Below, piece by piece: positions 21,934 through 33,799 of a DNA stretch of 64,000 bases. Origin of the DNA: Apodemus sylvaticus (taxonomy: Eukaryota > Chordata > Mammalia > Rodentia > Muridae); the NCBI RefSeq assembly GCF_947179515.1, contig NC_067473.1, positions 75,411,719 through 75,475,718 on the forward strand, in the 5' to 3' direction. The notes beneath the pieces were generated by a model. It saw nothing but the letters and a program-made list of their open reading frames with translations. It was not told where the DNA came from and ran no database searches. The translations under genes and the position numbers were made by a program. The number at the start of each line of letters is the position of its first letter. The stretch's first letter is position 1.

Positions 21934-22391
21934 CAGTATTTTAAGGTCCTGAACTGAGAATTCTTGTTTCCTGTAAGTTTCCAACCTAGTGATCGATACT
22001 AAGCATGTTATGGAAGGGGAAAGAAACATTCAGACCTACATTTCTTCTGTCAATAGCAAGTATCTGCCACAACAGCCACCAAAGTCAACCACAAATGACC
22101 TGCCAACACTCCATTCTGATACTACCGTCTCAATCTTTCCTTAATTGTACAGGGCACACATGACCCTTGGGCAAGTAACTTCCCTGATAATCCTGGTCCC
22201 AGCAAATGGGATTTGGATTTGATCCAAACCAACAGCCCACAAACATCAATGGAAGCAACTGTTGCTCCTGTGTGGACTGCTAAGAGGCGCTTCAGAAGGG
22301 AAAGCCTGCCTGAGACAAACCCAGATGAAAATAGACAGTCTGTGGGAACAAACAGGACAGCCAAGCTCAGGCTCTGAAGCTAATCTTACTG

Positions 22392-22478
22392 TGCATGGTT
22401 TCTCTGGGTAGCCCCGGCTCTCCAGGACCTCACTCTGTAGACTCAGAGATCTGCCAGCCTCTGCCTCCTTAGTGCAGC
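22392..22478 (-). mobile_element. B1 SINE fragment with internal deletion
   Basis: TGGTTTCTCTGGGTAGCCCC joins ACTCAGAGATCTGCCAGCCT after loss of the CCAGGCTGGCCT segment, then CTCTGCCTCCTTAGTGC. Confidence 0.75.
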
Positions 22479-22785
22479 AACAGAGAAGTTCTTAGCAACA
22501 TCAACCGAAAACTTTATTGTTCTGAATGTCTGTCATTTGCAAACAAATGGCCTCAGACATTATTGCTTCCTCATTCCTTTCAAAACCTTTAAAGGATTAG
22601 TTCTTCAGCCAGACATCCTACCCTTGATTATATAAATATAAATAAGAATATCAATAAACAGAAGTCTTTTGAAATGGAACACTGTGGAAAAATCAGTATT
22701 AAATAGGCCTGCCTGTGTTAGCCTTGGAATCTGAGGGGCTTCCAGGGAGCTCTATTATTTCCTCCTTCAAAAAGAGAAAGGTCGG

Positions 22786-22982
22786 GGGCAGGAGAGATGG
22801 TTCAGAGGTTAAGAACAGTGGCTGCTCTTCCAGAGGAACAGGGTTCAATTCCCAGCACCCACATGGTAGCTCACAACCATCTGTAATTCCAAGGAATCCG
22901 ACACCTTCTGCTGGCCTCTGCCAGACACTTAAAGGCAAAATTCACATACACATGAAATTTAATTTAAATTTAAAAAAGGAAA
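22786..22982 (+). mobile_element. B2/B3-family SINE
   Basis: GGCAGGAGAGATGGTTCAGA head, GTTCAATTCCCAGCACCCAC, CACAACCATCTGTAATTCCA and an AATTTAAAAAAGG tail; nearly full length. Confidence 0.93.
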
Positions 22983-24450
22983 GTGTCCTTGGTATAAATG
23001 GTTATTGACGCCTGATCCTATTACCACACTGCTTCGGGTTTGGGAACACCGAATGTCCGCCCGACTGCTCGGTTAAGCATTGGTGGCTCTCCGAGGCTCA
23101 CTGGATAAAGTTGGGAGGGCTTCCTGCCTGCATTTATTTCTCTCCTGAATTTGCCATATTTGGTGGAAAGGAGATGAGCTCAAAAGAATATGCTGGAATC
23201 TAAAGCGTTTCTTTGGCCCACCTGCCCAGGGAGGGAGGCCAGGCCAGACATGTGGGCAAGCCTGTTGCAAGTGCTTCTGTACCAGTAGTCAGAGTCTGTG
23301 TTTGCAACGTGTTCTCGGTACAGAATCCTCTTCACGCTGGATAGCACACAGCTACCTCAGCTGTCTTCACAGAGAACACACCAGCGGCTCCTTCTCTGCA
23401 GACCCTGCCCTGGGCACGTGCAGGGGAGTTCACAGCTGAATGTCTCACACAACAACCTGGGAAAGATGGCACTATGCTGAACCTGGTCTTCAGTGGGAAC
23501 ATCGGCCAATACGCAGTTGTAGGAAGGAAGGGCCAAGGATGACATTCTAGCTACACGAGAGCGGTCTCAGTTAAGCCACCTCTTCTTTCAGAGGTCTAGT
23601 TTTCTTCTCTTTAACATGGGATGGGGACAAACAGATCAGTGTTTGTCACTGTGGGTCTTGATCCAGGTAGTGGGTGGTAAAGTTGACTTGATGAACCAGG
23701 ACCAACTTTACAGCCAGATGATTCTAGGGCAGAGACACAGAGTGCACAAGGGGAACCAGGAGTACCTTTAAGTACCAGAAAATACAGGGGTAAGGAAGAT
23801 CACATGATGAGGTCACATGATGGATTTATGTCAAAGGCGGTGGGAGTCAGCTGATGAAGCTCCTCATAGCTGAAATTGGGACAAGTAAGAAACAGTACAC
23901 CCTGCGCTCCCGGATTAGAACCTCAAGTAGAAAATAAACACCTGTGTGTTCACAGTGATGTGTAATAAGTATCAAGTGGTGGAATAACTGATTGAATGAC
24001 AAATAAATAAATAGGTAAAAGGAAGAGAGAAATCCTGACTCTTAGCTAGATCCTCCACCCTTTAGGAGCTAAAACAGGTCTCCACTCCTTCACGATGCAA
24101 CAGGCACAGAAATGCAAGTCATGGTACCACATACCCTCCACGGGGCACCATGGGAAAGCCACTTGGATCTGTGAGCCTTCCTCCTTAGACTCGAAAGCCA
24201 TATAAAGCCATTCTATAAAACACGCCCCACGCCCCTCTCGAAGCTTGGAAGGTGGGCGTCAGGAGTGGTTCCTCAGGCCTTCCCAAATGGATCTTTAAAG
24301 GATCTCCAAGAGTCGATCCTCTGGCTTGCCCTTCCACTGCGTGAGGTAAGAAGCCACACCAGACGGCAGCACCTGGATCCTGGGTATCCCATCTCCCGAA
24401 TTGTCCAAGGATACATTTCTCCTCTTTTATAAATAGGTTGATCTCTGTGT
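22983..24450. other. unique sequence, no gene seen
   Basis: Frames at 23073-23545 and 24185-24463 have no recognisable similarity and no clear splice signals. Confidence 0.45.
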
Positions 24451-24454
24451 GTTC

Positions 24455-24755
24455 CACATACACATTTGCCTGCTCATGTGTAGAGGTCAGAGGTCAACAG
24501 CAGATGTCTTCTTCGATTGTTCTCCATGTTACTTTTTGATATAGCGTTTCTCACTGGACAGGGAGCTCATGGATGCTGCCAGGCTGGGTGGCCAGTGAAA
24601 GCCAGGGATCTGCTTCTCAGAAGCTCCGGGAATACTGGCATGTATGGCTCCGTACAATTTTTACATCATGTAAAACAAGGATCTGGGATCCAAACACAGG
24701 TCCTCACATTTGAGCAGCAAGCACGTTTGTAACTGAGCCGTTCCTGGCCGAGAGC
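24455..24755 (-). mobile_element. B4-family SINE
   Basis: Antisense B4: GTAGAGGTCAGAGGTCAACA, TATAGCGTTTCTCACTGGAC, GGATCTGGGATCCAAACACA, GCAGCAAGCACGTTTGTAAC. The order is that of the B1-plus-tRNA-like fusion SINE. Confidence 0.8.
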
Positions 24756-24767
24756 CTCATCTAAGCC

Positions 24768-24950
24768 TGGCTGGTCTTCCAGAGGATCCAGGTTCAATTC
24801 CCAATACCACATGGAGATTCAACACCCTCCATGGGATTCACTGCCCTCTTTCTGACCTCTGAAGGCAGCCATCACGCACGCGGGGCAAAGACATATGCAG
24901 ACAAACACCCCATACGGACAAAATAAAAATTCTAATTAATTAATTAGTTA
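24768..24950 (+). mobile_element. B2/B3-family SINE, 5'-truncated
   Basis: Starts within the box B region (GAGGATCCAGGTTCAATTCC) and continues through CTCTTTCTGACCTCTGAAGG to an ACAAAATAAAAATTC tail with a short AATT repeat. Confidence 0.8.
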
Positions 24951-25483
24951 ACCTAAGGTTTTCAGTTAGAGCATCACAAAACACACAAAGACATCTGAGA
25001 AACTGTCTCAGCCAAGAAGAGCCTGGGAGACGCACAGTTTAACGTAATAGGAAAAGCTGGTTGGGACGCCAGAACGGCAAAAGAACATTCAGAAGTACTA
25101 TGCCAGCACCAGCTCGATGGCTTGATAAAGGGAACCCACTAACATTAAGATGTTACTACTAAGGAAAACTTGGTTGTGGCAGACAAGGGCTTTCCGCACT
25201 GTCTCCACAACTTTCCTATTGCTTTTAACCCTTCTAAAGTTAGAAGCGATTTTTGTCTGTGTGTGTTGGAAGGGTGTGATTAAGGCACACAAATCTGAGT
25301 ATGGTCTGCATGTTTACAGAGGAAGTTTGAGTTCTATGTCTTATGAGGCTGGAGGGCTATGACCCCACCGCTTGGCTGGCACAGTCACTCACCCCAGGGG
25401 GAGTCACTCAGCTATTCTCATGCCAATTTTCCCCACCAATTCACCAAAGTTAATACCCATCCTGTCTCAGGGTTGTCTCATTG
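24951..25483. other. unique sequence, no gene seen
   Basis: Nothing recognisable beyond short chance frames. Confidence 0.5.
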
Positions 25484-25886
25484 TTCTGAGTAGCTGGTGT
25501 CTTATTGGCATGATAGAACACCATCCCCAAAAAACAACTCAAGGAGACAGGTTAATAGTTCAACATCTCAGTCCAATATCCAAGGAAGTCAGGGAAGAAA
25601 CTCAAAGCAGAAACCTGGATGGAGGCAGGACTGATGCACAGGCCATGGAGGAGTGCTCCTTCCTGGCTTGCTCAATCTGCTCTTATACCACCCAGGACCA
25701 GCAGGGGTGGCTGTGCGCTCAGTGGGCTGGGCCCCACACCCAAACCAAACATTAATCAGGAAAATGCCAGCCTCCCCCCAGACTTGCCCACAGGCCAATC
25801 TGGTTGTGGCATTTCCTCTTCAATTGAAGTTATTTGTTCCTGAATGTGTCTAGCCTGAATCAGGTTGACATAAAACTAACCAGCAC
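25484..25886 (-). mobile_element. diverged rodent hAT-type element
   Basis: Antisense relative of 1254-1650. The right end reads as the complement of TGGTTAGTTTTATGTCAACC; the middle contains complements of AAGCCAGGAAGGAGCACTC and CATGGCCTGTGCATCAGTC. Identity is low. Confidence 0.65.
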
Positions 25887-25889
25887 ACC

Positions 25890-27240
25890 GTGTTTGTCAG
25901 TTTTCCATTAATGTGAAGGGGAAGAAATGGGAAAAGTCACTGAAAAGTTTCCACAGTCACTTGGCACATGTGCCTTCAAGCCAGCAGCAGTACAATATAT
26001 ACTGTGACAGTGGACATGTGTGGCACAGGAAGCAGGTTCACCTGTGGCAGCCAGAAAGCAAAGCTGAGACAAGCAGCTGCCCTGCAGGATGACATGATTC
26101 AATCTGGGAGGAAACTGTTACACAACACTCGTCCCTCCCTCCAGCTCTTACATTCTTTCTGTCCCATCTTCTTCAATGATCCCTGAGCCTAGGAGGCGTG
26201 ACTATAGATCTTAGTCCACCTATGACTAAGCACAGGCCACCACGTCACAGTAACAGCCATGTGGTCTCAGGAGCTCCCCCATGGTTAAGAGTGAGGCTGA
26301 TAACGCCTATGGGCGAAAACACAAGTGTAGACGGCAACTTGACAGGCACATCACATCCATCTAGAAAAGCCACAGAAGTTGCTTCCCCAGTGGAACCTAT
26401 GACCTCCCAGACACAGCTTTTGTTCTGGCTCTCAGTGCTAGGCTTGACTCCTGTGTTGGGGCTGGCCTTAGATCCAGTCAGAAGGATGTTGGTCTTACCC
26501 ACAACCGCCGAGCCACTGTTGCACAAGCAGGCACATGCAATCTTGTGTGTTGGTATTTTAGAACACAGTTCATAGCCAAGCAGGAATGTTGGTGATAGTT
26601 CACCTGCAGCTGGCACGGCCCCCCTCTGGCACTATGAAAGCCAGTCAGCAGGATGCAAGTTTCCAGTTCAGATCCAGCTTAATTTCTCCATGTTCTAAGT
26701 CAAGGCACGGATGCACTGTGTCTTCGGCAATAGGGTCTGGCAAACGACCAAGGGCAGTAGCAACAGCCTTTATGATCTGTGGGACCTCGGGGACTTCCCC
26801 AGCTGACAACTCAGAAGGAGATGGCCCACCCCAGGCACTGGGGATTTTATTCAATGACCTCACAGAAGTGTCCACTCCCACCCACATAGCGTACACCTTT
26901 TGAATATAAACTCTGTGGCTACTGTTTTAACACATTTTTCCTCTTAATTAACCCAGCCCAAGTAGGACTGACTATAAGGGAGGTGGAAGTACCATTGTAC
27001 ATGGTTGTCTTATCAATGGCTTTCCAAATCTGCAAAATTCTCCAAGGTTAAAACTACATCTAGATAACAGAACCTTTTCCAGAGGATGGGCAGGATGAGG
27101 CAACATCTGGAACTACTGTCTCATAACAGATCGGTGGGGTTCCAAAGATAACCTTGGTGAAACACTCTGAAAGTCAGTTGTCATCTGTCCTCAGCAAGGG
27201 TCAGGTGATCCCGGAAGTTCACAATTATATAACTGAAGCT
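25890..27240. repeat. probable unnamed rodent dispersed repeat
   Basis: The stretch from about 26270 to 27240 (for example GCTATGAAAGCC-like GCACTATGAAAGCCAGTCAG, TCTTCGGCAATAGGGTCTGG, TTATCAATGGCTTTCCAAAT, CTGTCTCATAACAGATC) reads like a high-copy rodent repeat that I recall but cannot name. It could be L1- or ERV-derived. Overlapping open frames on both strands (26198-26616, 26586-26903) are attributed to it. 25890-26270 is unclassified. Confidence 0.4.
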
Positions 27241-27348
27241 GAAATAAGTGAGGTCTAATGCAGCACAAACAGGTTCCATTCCTTTGTATCATTAGCTTCC
27301 TCCAAAGATCAAGGTCAGGTACAAAGCATCATCACATGCTTTCCTTAG

Positions 27349-27922
27349 TGGCTGTTCCTGGTTGTCAACCGACTCTATCTGGAATAAACTACAATCCAGA
27401 ATTGGAGGGCTCACCTGTGGCCCAGATCTTGAGGCTAAAGACACAAGTTTCTGACCTGGATCTTGGCATGGAAATCTTGAGGCACAGTGGCCAGGAAAAA
27501 CTTAGACCCAGGCAAGGTAGTACATGCCTTTAATCCCTGGAGACCGAGGCAAGGAGATCTCTGAGTTAAAGGCCAGCCTGAGACAAGGCAAGTCCAACAT
27601 CCAGGCCTGGTGGTACAACCTATAATCTGGGCCACACCTTCTGCTGGAGGTCTACATAAAGACATTGGAAGAAGGAAGATCTGCTCTTCACCTGCTTGCA
27701 CTCACTTGCCAGCACATCTGTTGGAACCTACTTCTACAGAAGGCCAGCTGAAACAACTAGCCTCGTGGGACTGAGCAACTACTAGATTCTTGGACTTCCC
27801 ATTCACAGCTGACTATTGTTGGGTTAGATGGACTACAGACTGTAAGTCATCACAATAGATTCCCTCAATACAGAGAGACAGTCCATAAGTGCTGTGACTC
27901 CAGAGAACCCTGACTAACAATA
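27349..27922 (+). mobile_element. rodent medium-reiteration element with B1-like insert
   Basis: Shares its start (GTTGTCAAC...CTATCTGGAATAAACTACAA), middle (CTTCTGCTGGAGG, GACTGAGCAACTACTAGATT) and end (CTCCAGAGAACCCTGACTAA) with the element at 61524-62996. A degenerate B1-like segment lies at about 27508-27592. The library name is uncertain. Confidence 0.7.
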
Positions 27923-27949
27923 CACATAGGTAGGAGGTGCTAACTTAAT

Positions 27950-29659
27950 TTGTTCTCTGTAATCCTTCGCAATTCTCTCTGAACTACTATGTTTACACGA
28001 CCTGGAGCCCGTGCTGGGAGCCTTCCTACATGTCTTCACACTGATCAACTCAGTGGGTCTGACTTAGTCAGCTCAGACCTACTCTGGGCCAAAGGTAAAT
28101 GTGGCCCTGCTTTCCCACTGCACCTCTGGTTCACTAGGTCAGAGTGGCCCTGGGTTGGCACATGCCTCTAGCCTCCCCATTCACCATACCTGGCTGTTGG
28201 GGGAGTTTCTAGCTGGGCTAACAGTCTACACCCCTAGCATTATCTTTTGCTGGAGGAAAATGTACCCTCCGTGGTCTGGGGGGATTACCCCGTCCTGGGA
28301 CAGGCTTGATGTGCTTCATCTGTGTTCTGTCAACCTCTCCTTAGGCAGAAGCTCCTTAGCACACAATTTGCCTTCAACAAATCTATCAGCTTGTCTTAGG
28401 AACTCCAGCTCGACACAAATCCTGTCACATATTTTACCTGGGTGACTCTTTTACTTGGAGGACACTCATCACATGCTGTTCTAAGTCACTGAGATCTGCC
28501 AAAGCCTTTCCTGCTTTATTAAGGTCTTGCTCCACTAAAGGACTCAGCCATTAAAACTTGAAACTTGCCTTGAGGTTCCTTCTGGATCAACCTTTAACTC
28601 CTCTGTACACAGAGTTCTGTCTGGCCCAGTGAGCTAGGGTTCAAATATAGTCAACCTTATTCCTAGTCCCTCAGTGCCACCTACCCCTCCTCTATGTTCC
28701 TCCAGTTCCTGATATTGATGTGGACTTCCAAATGTTCCTAATGGCCTTGATAAACCAGTCCACTGGAGACTGCTCTTATTCACACCGTCTCGGGGTATAC
28801 AGCCTTTGCCTTACAGAGGGGATGGAAAGTTACAGTACTTAGTTTTTCTGCCTCCACAGCAGTTAGACTGATCCCAGCTGCTCCTGTGTCCCTCAGCCTC
28901 AAGAGCCAGGTTCTTTCGCTACTTTGTTGAAAAGTCTTCCCTAGTTCTAGCAATTCAAATGCTAACAATTTCCTGATATAGCAGTTAATGCCCCATCTTC
29001 GTGCTGGATTACAGATTTTTCCTCTCCTTTTCTACTAAAGGTTGGACTTATCTCTTACTGCTTTTACCACCTCCCCCTCCTGTTTATCTAATTTAGTTGC
29101 CAAATCAGAAGCTAACACAGAATACTGGCTACATGTCTCTTTCTTGTCAAAACTACTCCTTTACACACACACAAGCCCCTGCCTGCCCGCCATCCTGGCC
29201 TCAGGTGCATTTCTAACATAGCACAACACTGACCAGGCAGCCTCTGCTGCTGCACTCATCTCAAAGACTATCCGGTTTCCTCTACCTCTTTAACTGTTTC
29301 AGGGTGTCTCCACGGTCACACAGTGAACTCCATTCATCTAGTTTGCATTCCGCCCCATACCACACAGATGAGGCTGCTATTCTGACACTGCCTCCCACAG
29401 ACACTCCTAATCCTGATGGCTCTGCCTCAGTTGTATGTCTCACTACTTACGGCAAGAACCATACAACCACTCTTACAGCACAAAGGCACAAGAACACCCA
29501 CCATACAGGAAATTACAACAGTATTGGAATTTCCTCCAGGGAAGCGCCCACCACAGACTTCTCAACCTCAGTAACGGGCCTTGCTATCCTTATCCAGGAC
29601 CATGCATTTGCTCTTTCCTAACTCATCTTTGGTTCTATCAGGTCCCTGTTCAGACACCA
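27950..29659 (-). pseudogene. decayed ERV internal region (leader and gag-like remnant)
   Basis: Directly downstream (minus strand) of the LTR at 29664-30509 lies GTCCCTGTTCAGACACCA (29642-29659), whose complement differs by three transitions from a tRNA-Lys primer-binding site. About 0.7 kb further on, a 62-residue minus-strand frame (28780-28968) has a Gag-like composition with a WLLRL motif. The remainder is interrupted by stops, and no protease, polymerase or envelope was recognised. Not expected to encode a functional protein. The left limit is approximate, and no second LTR was identified. Confidence 0.6.
28681..28941 (-). repeat. left arm of ERV inverted repeat
   Basis: Reverse-complementary to 29964-30207 at roughly 80-85% by eye. 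The shared core includes the complement of CTGAGGGACACAGGAGCAGC and of GGAGGCAGAAAAACTAAGTA. Confidence 0.85.
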
Positions 29660-29663
29660 ATTA

Positions 29664-30509
29664 TGGTTCCTGCCCCACTAAATGTGAAAGTCAGATCTGA
29701 GGAGTGTTGTTTGAAACACACACATTTATTCATTCCTAACAGGGATCCCATACAAGACCAAAGTATGGATACCAGCAAAGTCCAACTTGGTGAACCAATA
29801 AATGTTATTGGGGTTACTTACAGGCATATGGGTGAGAGGTTACTCACTGGAGCAGAAACAACTCAGAGACAGCTGCATCACCATGGCCTGGCCCAGCATG
29901 GGTGACAGCTCACAAAGCTGGGGACCTGGAACTTATTGCACAGTCAGATTGCAAAGTGTCCAAGGGAAGACTTTTCAACAAGCTTTTGAGGCTGAGGGAC
30001 ACAGGAGCAGCTGGGATCAGGCTAATTGCTGTGGAGGCAGAAAAACTAAGTACTGTAACTTCCCATCCCCCTCCTTAGTAAAGGTTGTATAACCCGAGAC
30101 AGTATGAAAAAAAGCAATCCCCAATGGGCTGGCTTATCAAAGGCATTCGGAATATTTGGAAGTCCCCACCAATATCAGGAACTGGAGGGCCGTAGAGGAG
30201 GGGCAAGTGACTCTTGTCTAAACCTCTTTCGGGCAGCCTGGCAGGTTTCTACTTCTTCCAGGCAACTGGTCTGGTCTCAAAATCTTTGTGACTTTTCTCC
30301 TCTAAAAATCTTTGCAGCTCAGCTTCACTTCGCCAGGGCGGGACTCTCAACTTTAATTGCTCCCTCTGATAGAGAGGGGCAAGGTGGGTCTGGTCAGTTT
30401 CAGGAACTTCCTGAAACTAGTTTGAGTTGTTTACCTTTTGCTTAAGGAGCTTCCCAGCAGGATGGACTGTCTCAATCTCAAGGAAACTGTTACACAACAG
30501 GGCCCCACA
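29664..30509 (-). mobile_element. ERV LTR (minus strand), ~846 bp
   Basis: On the minus strand it opens TGTGGGGCCCTGTTGTGTAA and ends CCA four bases before the primer-binding site, as expected of a 5' LTR. An AATAAA signal (complement of TTTATT at about 29727) lies near its 3' end. Its U3 part contains 29964-30207, an inverted copy of the downstream gag-like segment, which is unusual. Confidence 0.65.
29964..30207 (+). repeat. right arm of ERV inverted repeat
   Basis: Plus-strand copy of the segment found in minus orientation at 28681-28941. Relative to the left arm it has a ~20-base deletion next to GGAAGACTTTTCAACA. Confidence 0.85.
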
Positions 30510-31590
30510 ATCAATATTTGAACCTGGTGTTACAATGTTGCTAGGGTAAAGAAGCAGTATACCAGAGAAACTTATCCCTGTTTCAGAGTCACATGATCCC
30601 CTCCTCTAGATGGGTCTTTTGCCCAGCTGGCAGTCACCAGGCTGTTCCCTTGGCTCCTTCCATCTATCAGCAGTTGGCTAAGGAGGTGCAGTGCTCAATA
30701 CCCTGGAGGACATAGGCAGGGCTATGACTTGTAAACCTCAGTGCAGGCTACACAGCCACAGCAAGTCCCAGAGCCTCAAGTCCTAGAGCTCGGACAGCCT
30801 AGGACTCTGGCAGTGAAGGAGTCTCGGCAGCTGTTGCAACCCCACATCACATTTCACAGAGGAAATCCAAACTCTGTCCTGTGAGCCCAGCACTGTTAAG
30901 CAAAGCTGTTACCTGTGGATTAGAAAAGGCAGCCAGCTCTCTCTCTTACACAAGTGTCAGTCTACCTATATGCATTGTGCAAAGAAGCTAGGCAGACGCC
31001 AGAGAAGCAAAGAGCTTTCTGAGTCCGAACCAAGGACGAAGGCATTCAGATCTCAGAGGAACAAACCAGTCCTAATGTTCATCTGGCCCTGATACCAAAG
31101 TCTAGAAGAACAGGAATTTCCAGTCAAGAGCAGACTACCTTCAGGAAGTCCATACATGCAGCCTTTGTCTGAATCTTGTTTAGGCTATCACTTTTTCCTC
31201 TCTGAGTCCTTATTATTGGTATGATCCCTTAGTAATACATGTACAAGGTTTAGGTCACTCTGACTATGGAGCCCTAAGGGGCCCACAGTTTGTGCTATGT
31301 ACATATGCATGTTTGTAAGATTAGAGACTCGATCATACCAACCCCTTTCTCCTAAGGACAGAGGCAGCCAGTCTCTGTCAACACCTATAAGATACAATGT
31401 ATAAACAGTGCACATAAATTTGTCAACAAATCACCATTCACCAAACTTTGCTTATTCCCATGTAGAATGGTCTAGAGATAGTGCCTTCCTTCCATAAACT
31501 ACATATAAAAAACACATATAAAAACTACAGATAAAAACATAAGCATACTGCCACACAGGCAACTAAAGCTTCCATCAAACACCAAGAGAC
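30510..31590. other. unique sequence, no gene seen
   Basis: No repeat or gene signal recognised. Confidence 0.5.
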
Positions 31591-31593
31591 TGG

Positions 31594-31735
31594 GCTGAAT
31601 GTGGGAGCACACATTTTTAATCCCCAGCACTCAGAAGGCAAGGGCAGGTGGATCTCAGTGATTCCAGGGCTAGCCTGGTCTACATGAGTTCCAGGCCAGC
31701 CCTGCCCAGGCTTCGTAGTCTAAAACAAAACAAGG
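31594..31735 (+). mobile_element. B1 SINE, diverged
   Basis: GAATGTGGGAGCACACATTT head, AAGGCAAGGGCAGGTGGATC, GGGCTAGCCTGGTCTACATG and an ACAAAACAAGG tail. Confidence 0.85.
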
Positions 31736-32044
31736 CAGCACCAAGAGACCAGATGTGTAAAAGCCATCCCAGTGCCCTGTGTTTCATGGGCCACGGCATC
31801 ATCTAGCTACCTTTTTATTGTGACTCTTCTGCCTCTTAGCCTCTCTTTTCCACGATACGCAGTCCTCCAGGGAATGTACTGCTTACTCTTTGCATCTGAC
31901 TGCCAGCCTTATTGGTGAACACATAATCCCTCGTTCAAACCGTCTGCTGGGACTCCAGCTGGCTGAGAATTGAACAGCCATGCACACCTGGAATTCCTAT
32001 CAAATCCCACCTTCCGGCTACAAAAGATAGCTTGCTTTCCACGC

Positions 32045-32268
32045 AGGCCCATTGCTATCTTCACCTGGAATGTCTTTCTCCTTACTTCCCCATTTTCTGA
32101 ATTACACCCTGCTCTGAGGCCCTGTTCGATCACCATGCAGTCCAGCAGATGGTCCTGTTTAGAATTCCTACAAAGCTCAAGGAGTGTGGAAGCATAATCC
32201 CATCCTAAGGGTGGCTGTGAGAACTAAATGTGGTGATGGACTTTCAGTAAACATAGAGGGCAGCGATT
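32045..32268 (+). repeat. possible L2/MIR remnant
   Basis: TTCACCTGGAATGTCTTTCT resembles the conserved L2 3' region, and GGTGGCTGTGAGAACTAAAT resembles the MIR 3' core. Both are weak matches from memory. Confidence 0.35.
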
Positions 32269-32269
32269 C

Positions 32270-33465
32270 CTTTTCAATAGCTACTCTATGAGAGACATGA
32301 CTATCATTAGGCTGTTGTGGTCCTTACCCGTGTGGCTGATGCTCCTTCTCTTACCGGCCTTTTGGCTTACTGTCCCCAAGGAACCATCATGCATCCTGCT
32401 TTTCCTCCTGGGACCTGCCTGAGACTGGGACTTGTCCTTAGGAACCTTCTCAGCAGTCATAAAAGCCACTGAACTGCTGACCCAGATAGGATAACAGGCT
32501 TTGCCTCTTTCCCAAGTTGCTACTGAACATTCCCATAACAGGCCAGCTAGGCACGTCACAACCAGAAGCACCCTTTCCCCTAAGAGCTTCTGTCTCTGCT
32601 CTCCCAGACAGGAACACTACATCTTAAATAACATACTAATGGAAAGTAACTCAGTTACTCTCTGGCTACTTTGGAGTCATACTTAAAAATAAGTAACACA
32701 TTTACTTGTAACAAATTCAAAAATCACAATACCAACCTCACCATTAATCCTCCTGTTTCCTGCTACCCCTTCCTGGGGGAATTTAGTATTAGCAACCTCT
32801 TATGTACACCTCAAGATATTTTATATTTGTATGTACACAGAGAGTAAACGTAAATGTTTACCAAGCAGCTCTCTGGAAAGCACCCTGACTTGCTGCACTT
32901 GTTCATTTCCATGCTATACCGACCCCCATCATGAACAATTCACGAGGCACTACAGGTGAGCAGCAAGGGATCGCCTGGGAAAGGACGCACATGCCCTGGA
33001 GGCTGACTGCGGACCACAGGCTCTGTAGGTGTGCTCATGTGTAAAAACATAGGCATCCATGTACATCCATAGATATATATGAAATATACTATATAGGGAT
33101 GTATTTTTACACAATAGATAATATACAATCCCTTTGTTGACAGTCTATGTATACCACACTTCTATATATTCTACATGTTACTTGTATTTTAACTTTAATG
33201 ATAAGGCTTACACATTTATAAGTCTGATAAAATCCCTAGAATTGTTAACTGCTGATTCAGGCAATGCATACATTTGTGATTTTGATAAATCATAGACATT
33301 AGATTAGCTTAAACTTCCATCCAGTATTTGAGCCCTCATTCCCTCAGTCCCTTGCCAGTACTAACATTGTCGTGATGTGTGCCAATCTGGCATGTGAAAA
33401 ATAGCAGCACCTTATTAAGGTTTCGTGAAAGTGATTAAAGTTTCAGCATTTTTAAGAGTCAGCGC
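32270..33465. other. unique sequence with an exon-like segment
   Basis: Mostly featureless. The only notable item is the open, splice-site-flanked segment 32328-32476 on the minus strand, described under findings. AT-rich near 33070-33140. Confidence 0.45.
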
Positions 33466-33650
33466 TGGGGGCTGGAGAGATGGCTCAGTGGTTAAGAGCA
33501 CTGACTGCTCTTGCAGAGGTCCTGAGTTCAAATCCCAGCAACCACATGGTGGCTCACAACCATCTGTAATGTGATTCAATGCCCTCTTCTGGTGTGTCTG
33601 AAGAGAGCAACAGTGCACTCACATACATTAAATAAATCTTAAAGGAAAAG
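33466..33650 (+). mobile_element. B2 SINE
   Basis: Well-preserved B2: GGGGCTGGAGAGATGGCTCA, box A TGGCTCAGTGGTTAAGAGC, box B GAGTTCAAATCCC, CACAACCATCTGTAATGTGA and an ATTAAATAAATCTTAAAG tail. Confidence 0.97.
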
Positions 33651-33799
33651 TCACTCCTCTACAGCTTTAAGACCTGTGCACTCATATTCTTTACCTCCAG
33701 AGTAACTTATGGATTTGTCGAAGCGCTTTATATACTGATAGAAGTACATCTGTGCAGCATGCAATGGTACTCTTTTCTTAGGTTTTTGTTGTCCTTTGA

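Noticed and set aside
28780..28968. 62-codon frame as a domesticated gag gene
   Set aside because: Too short, flanked by stops, and sits in a decayed ERV with no sign of a preserved longer frame.
33466..33650. tRNA gene (good box A and box B)
   Set aside because: The boxes belong to a B2 SINE; no cloverleaf or tRNA-length transcript unit is present.
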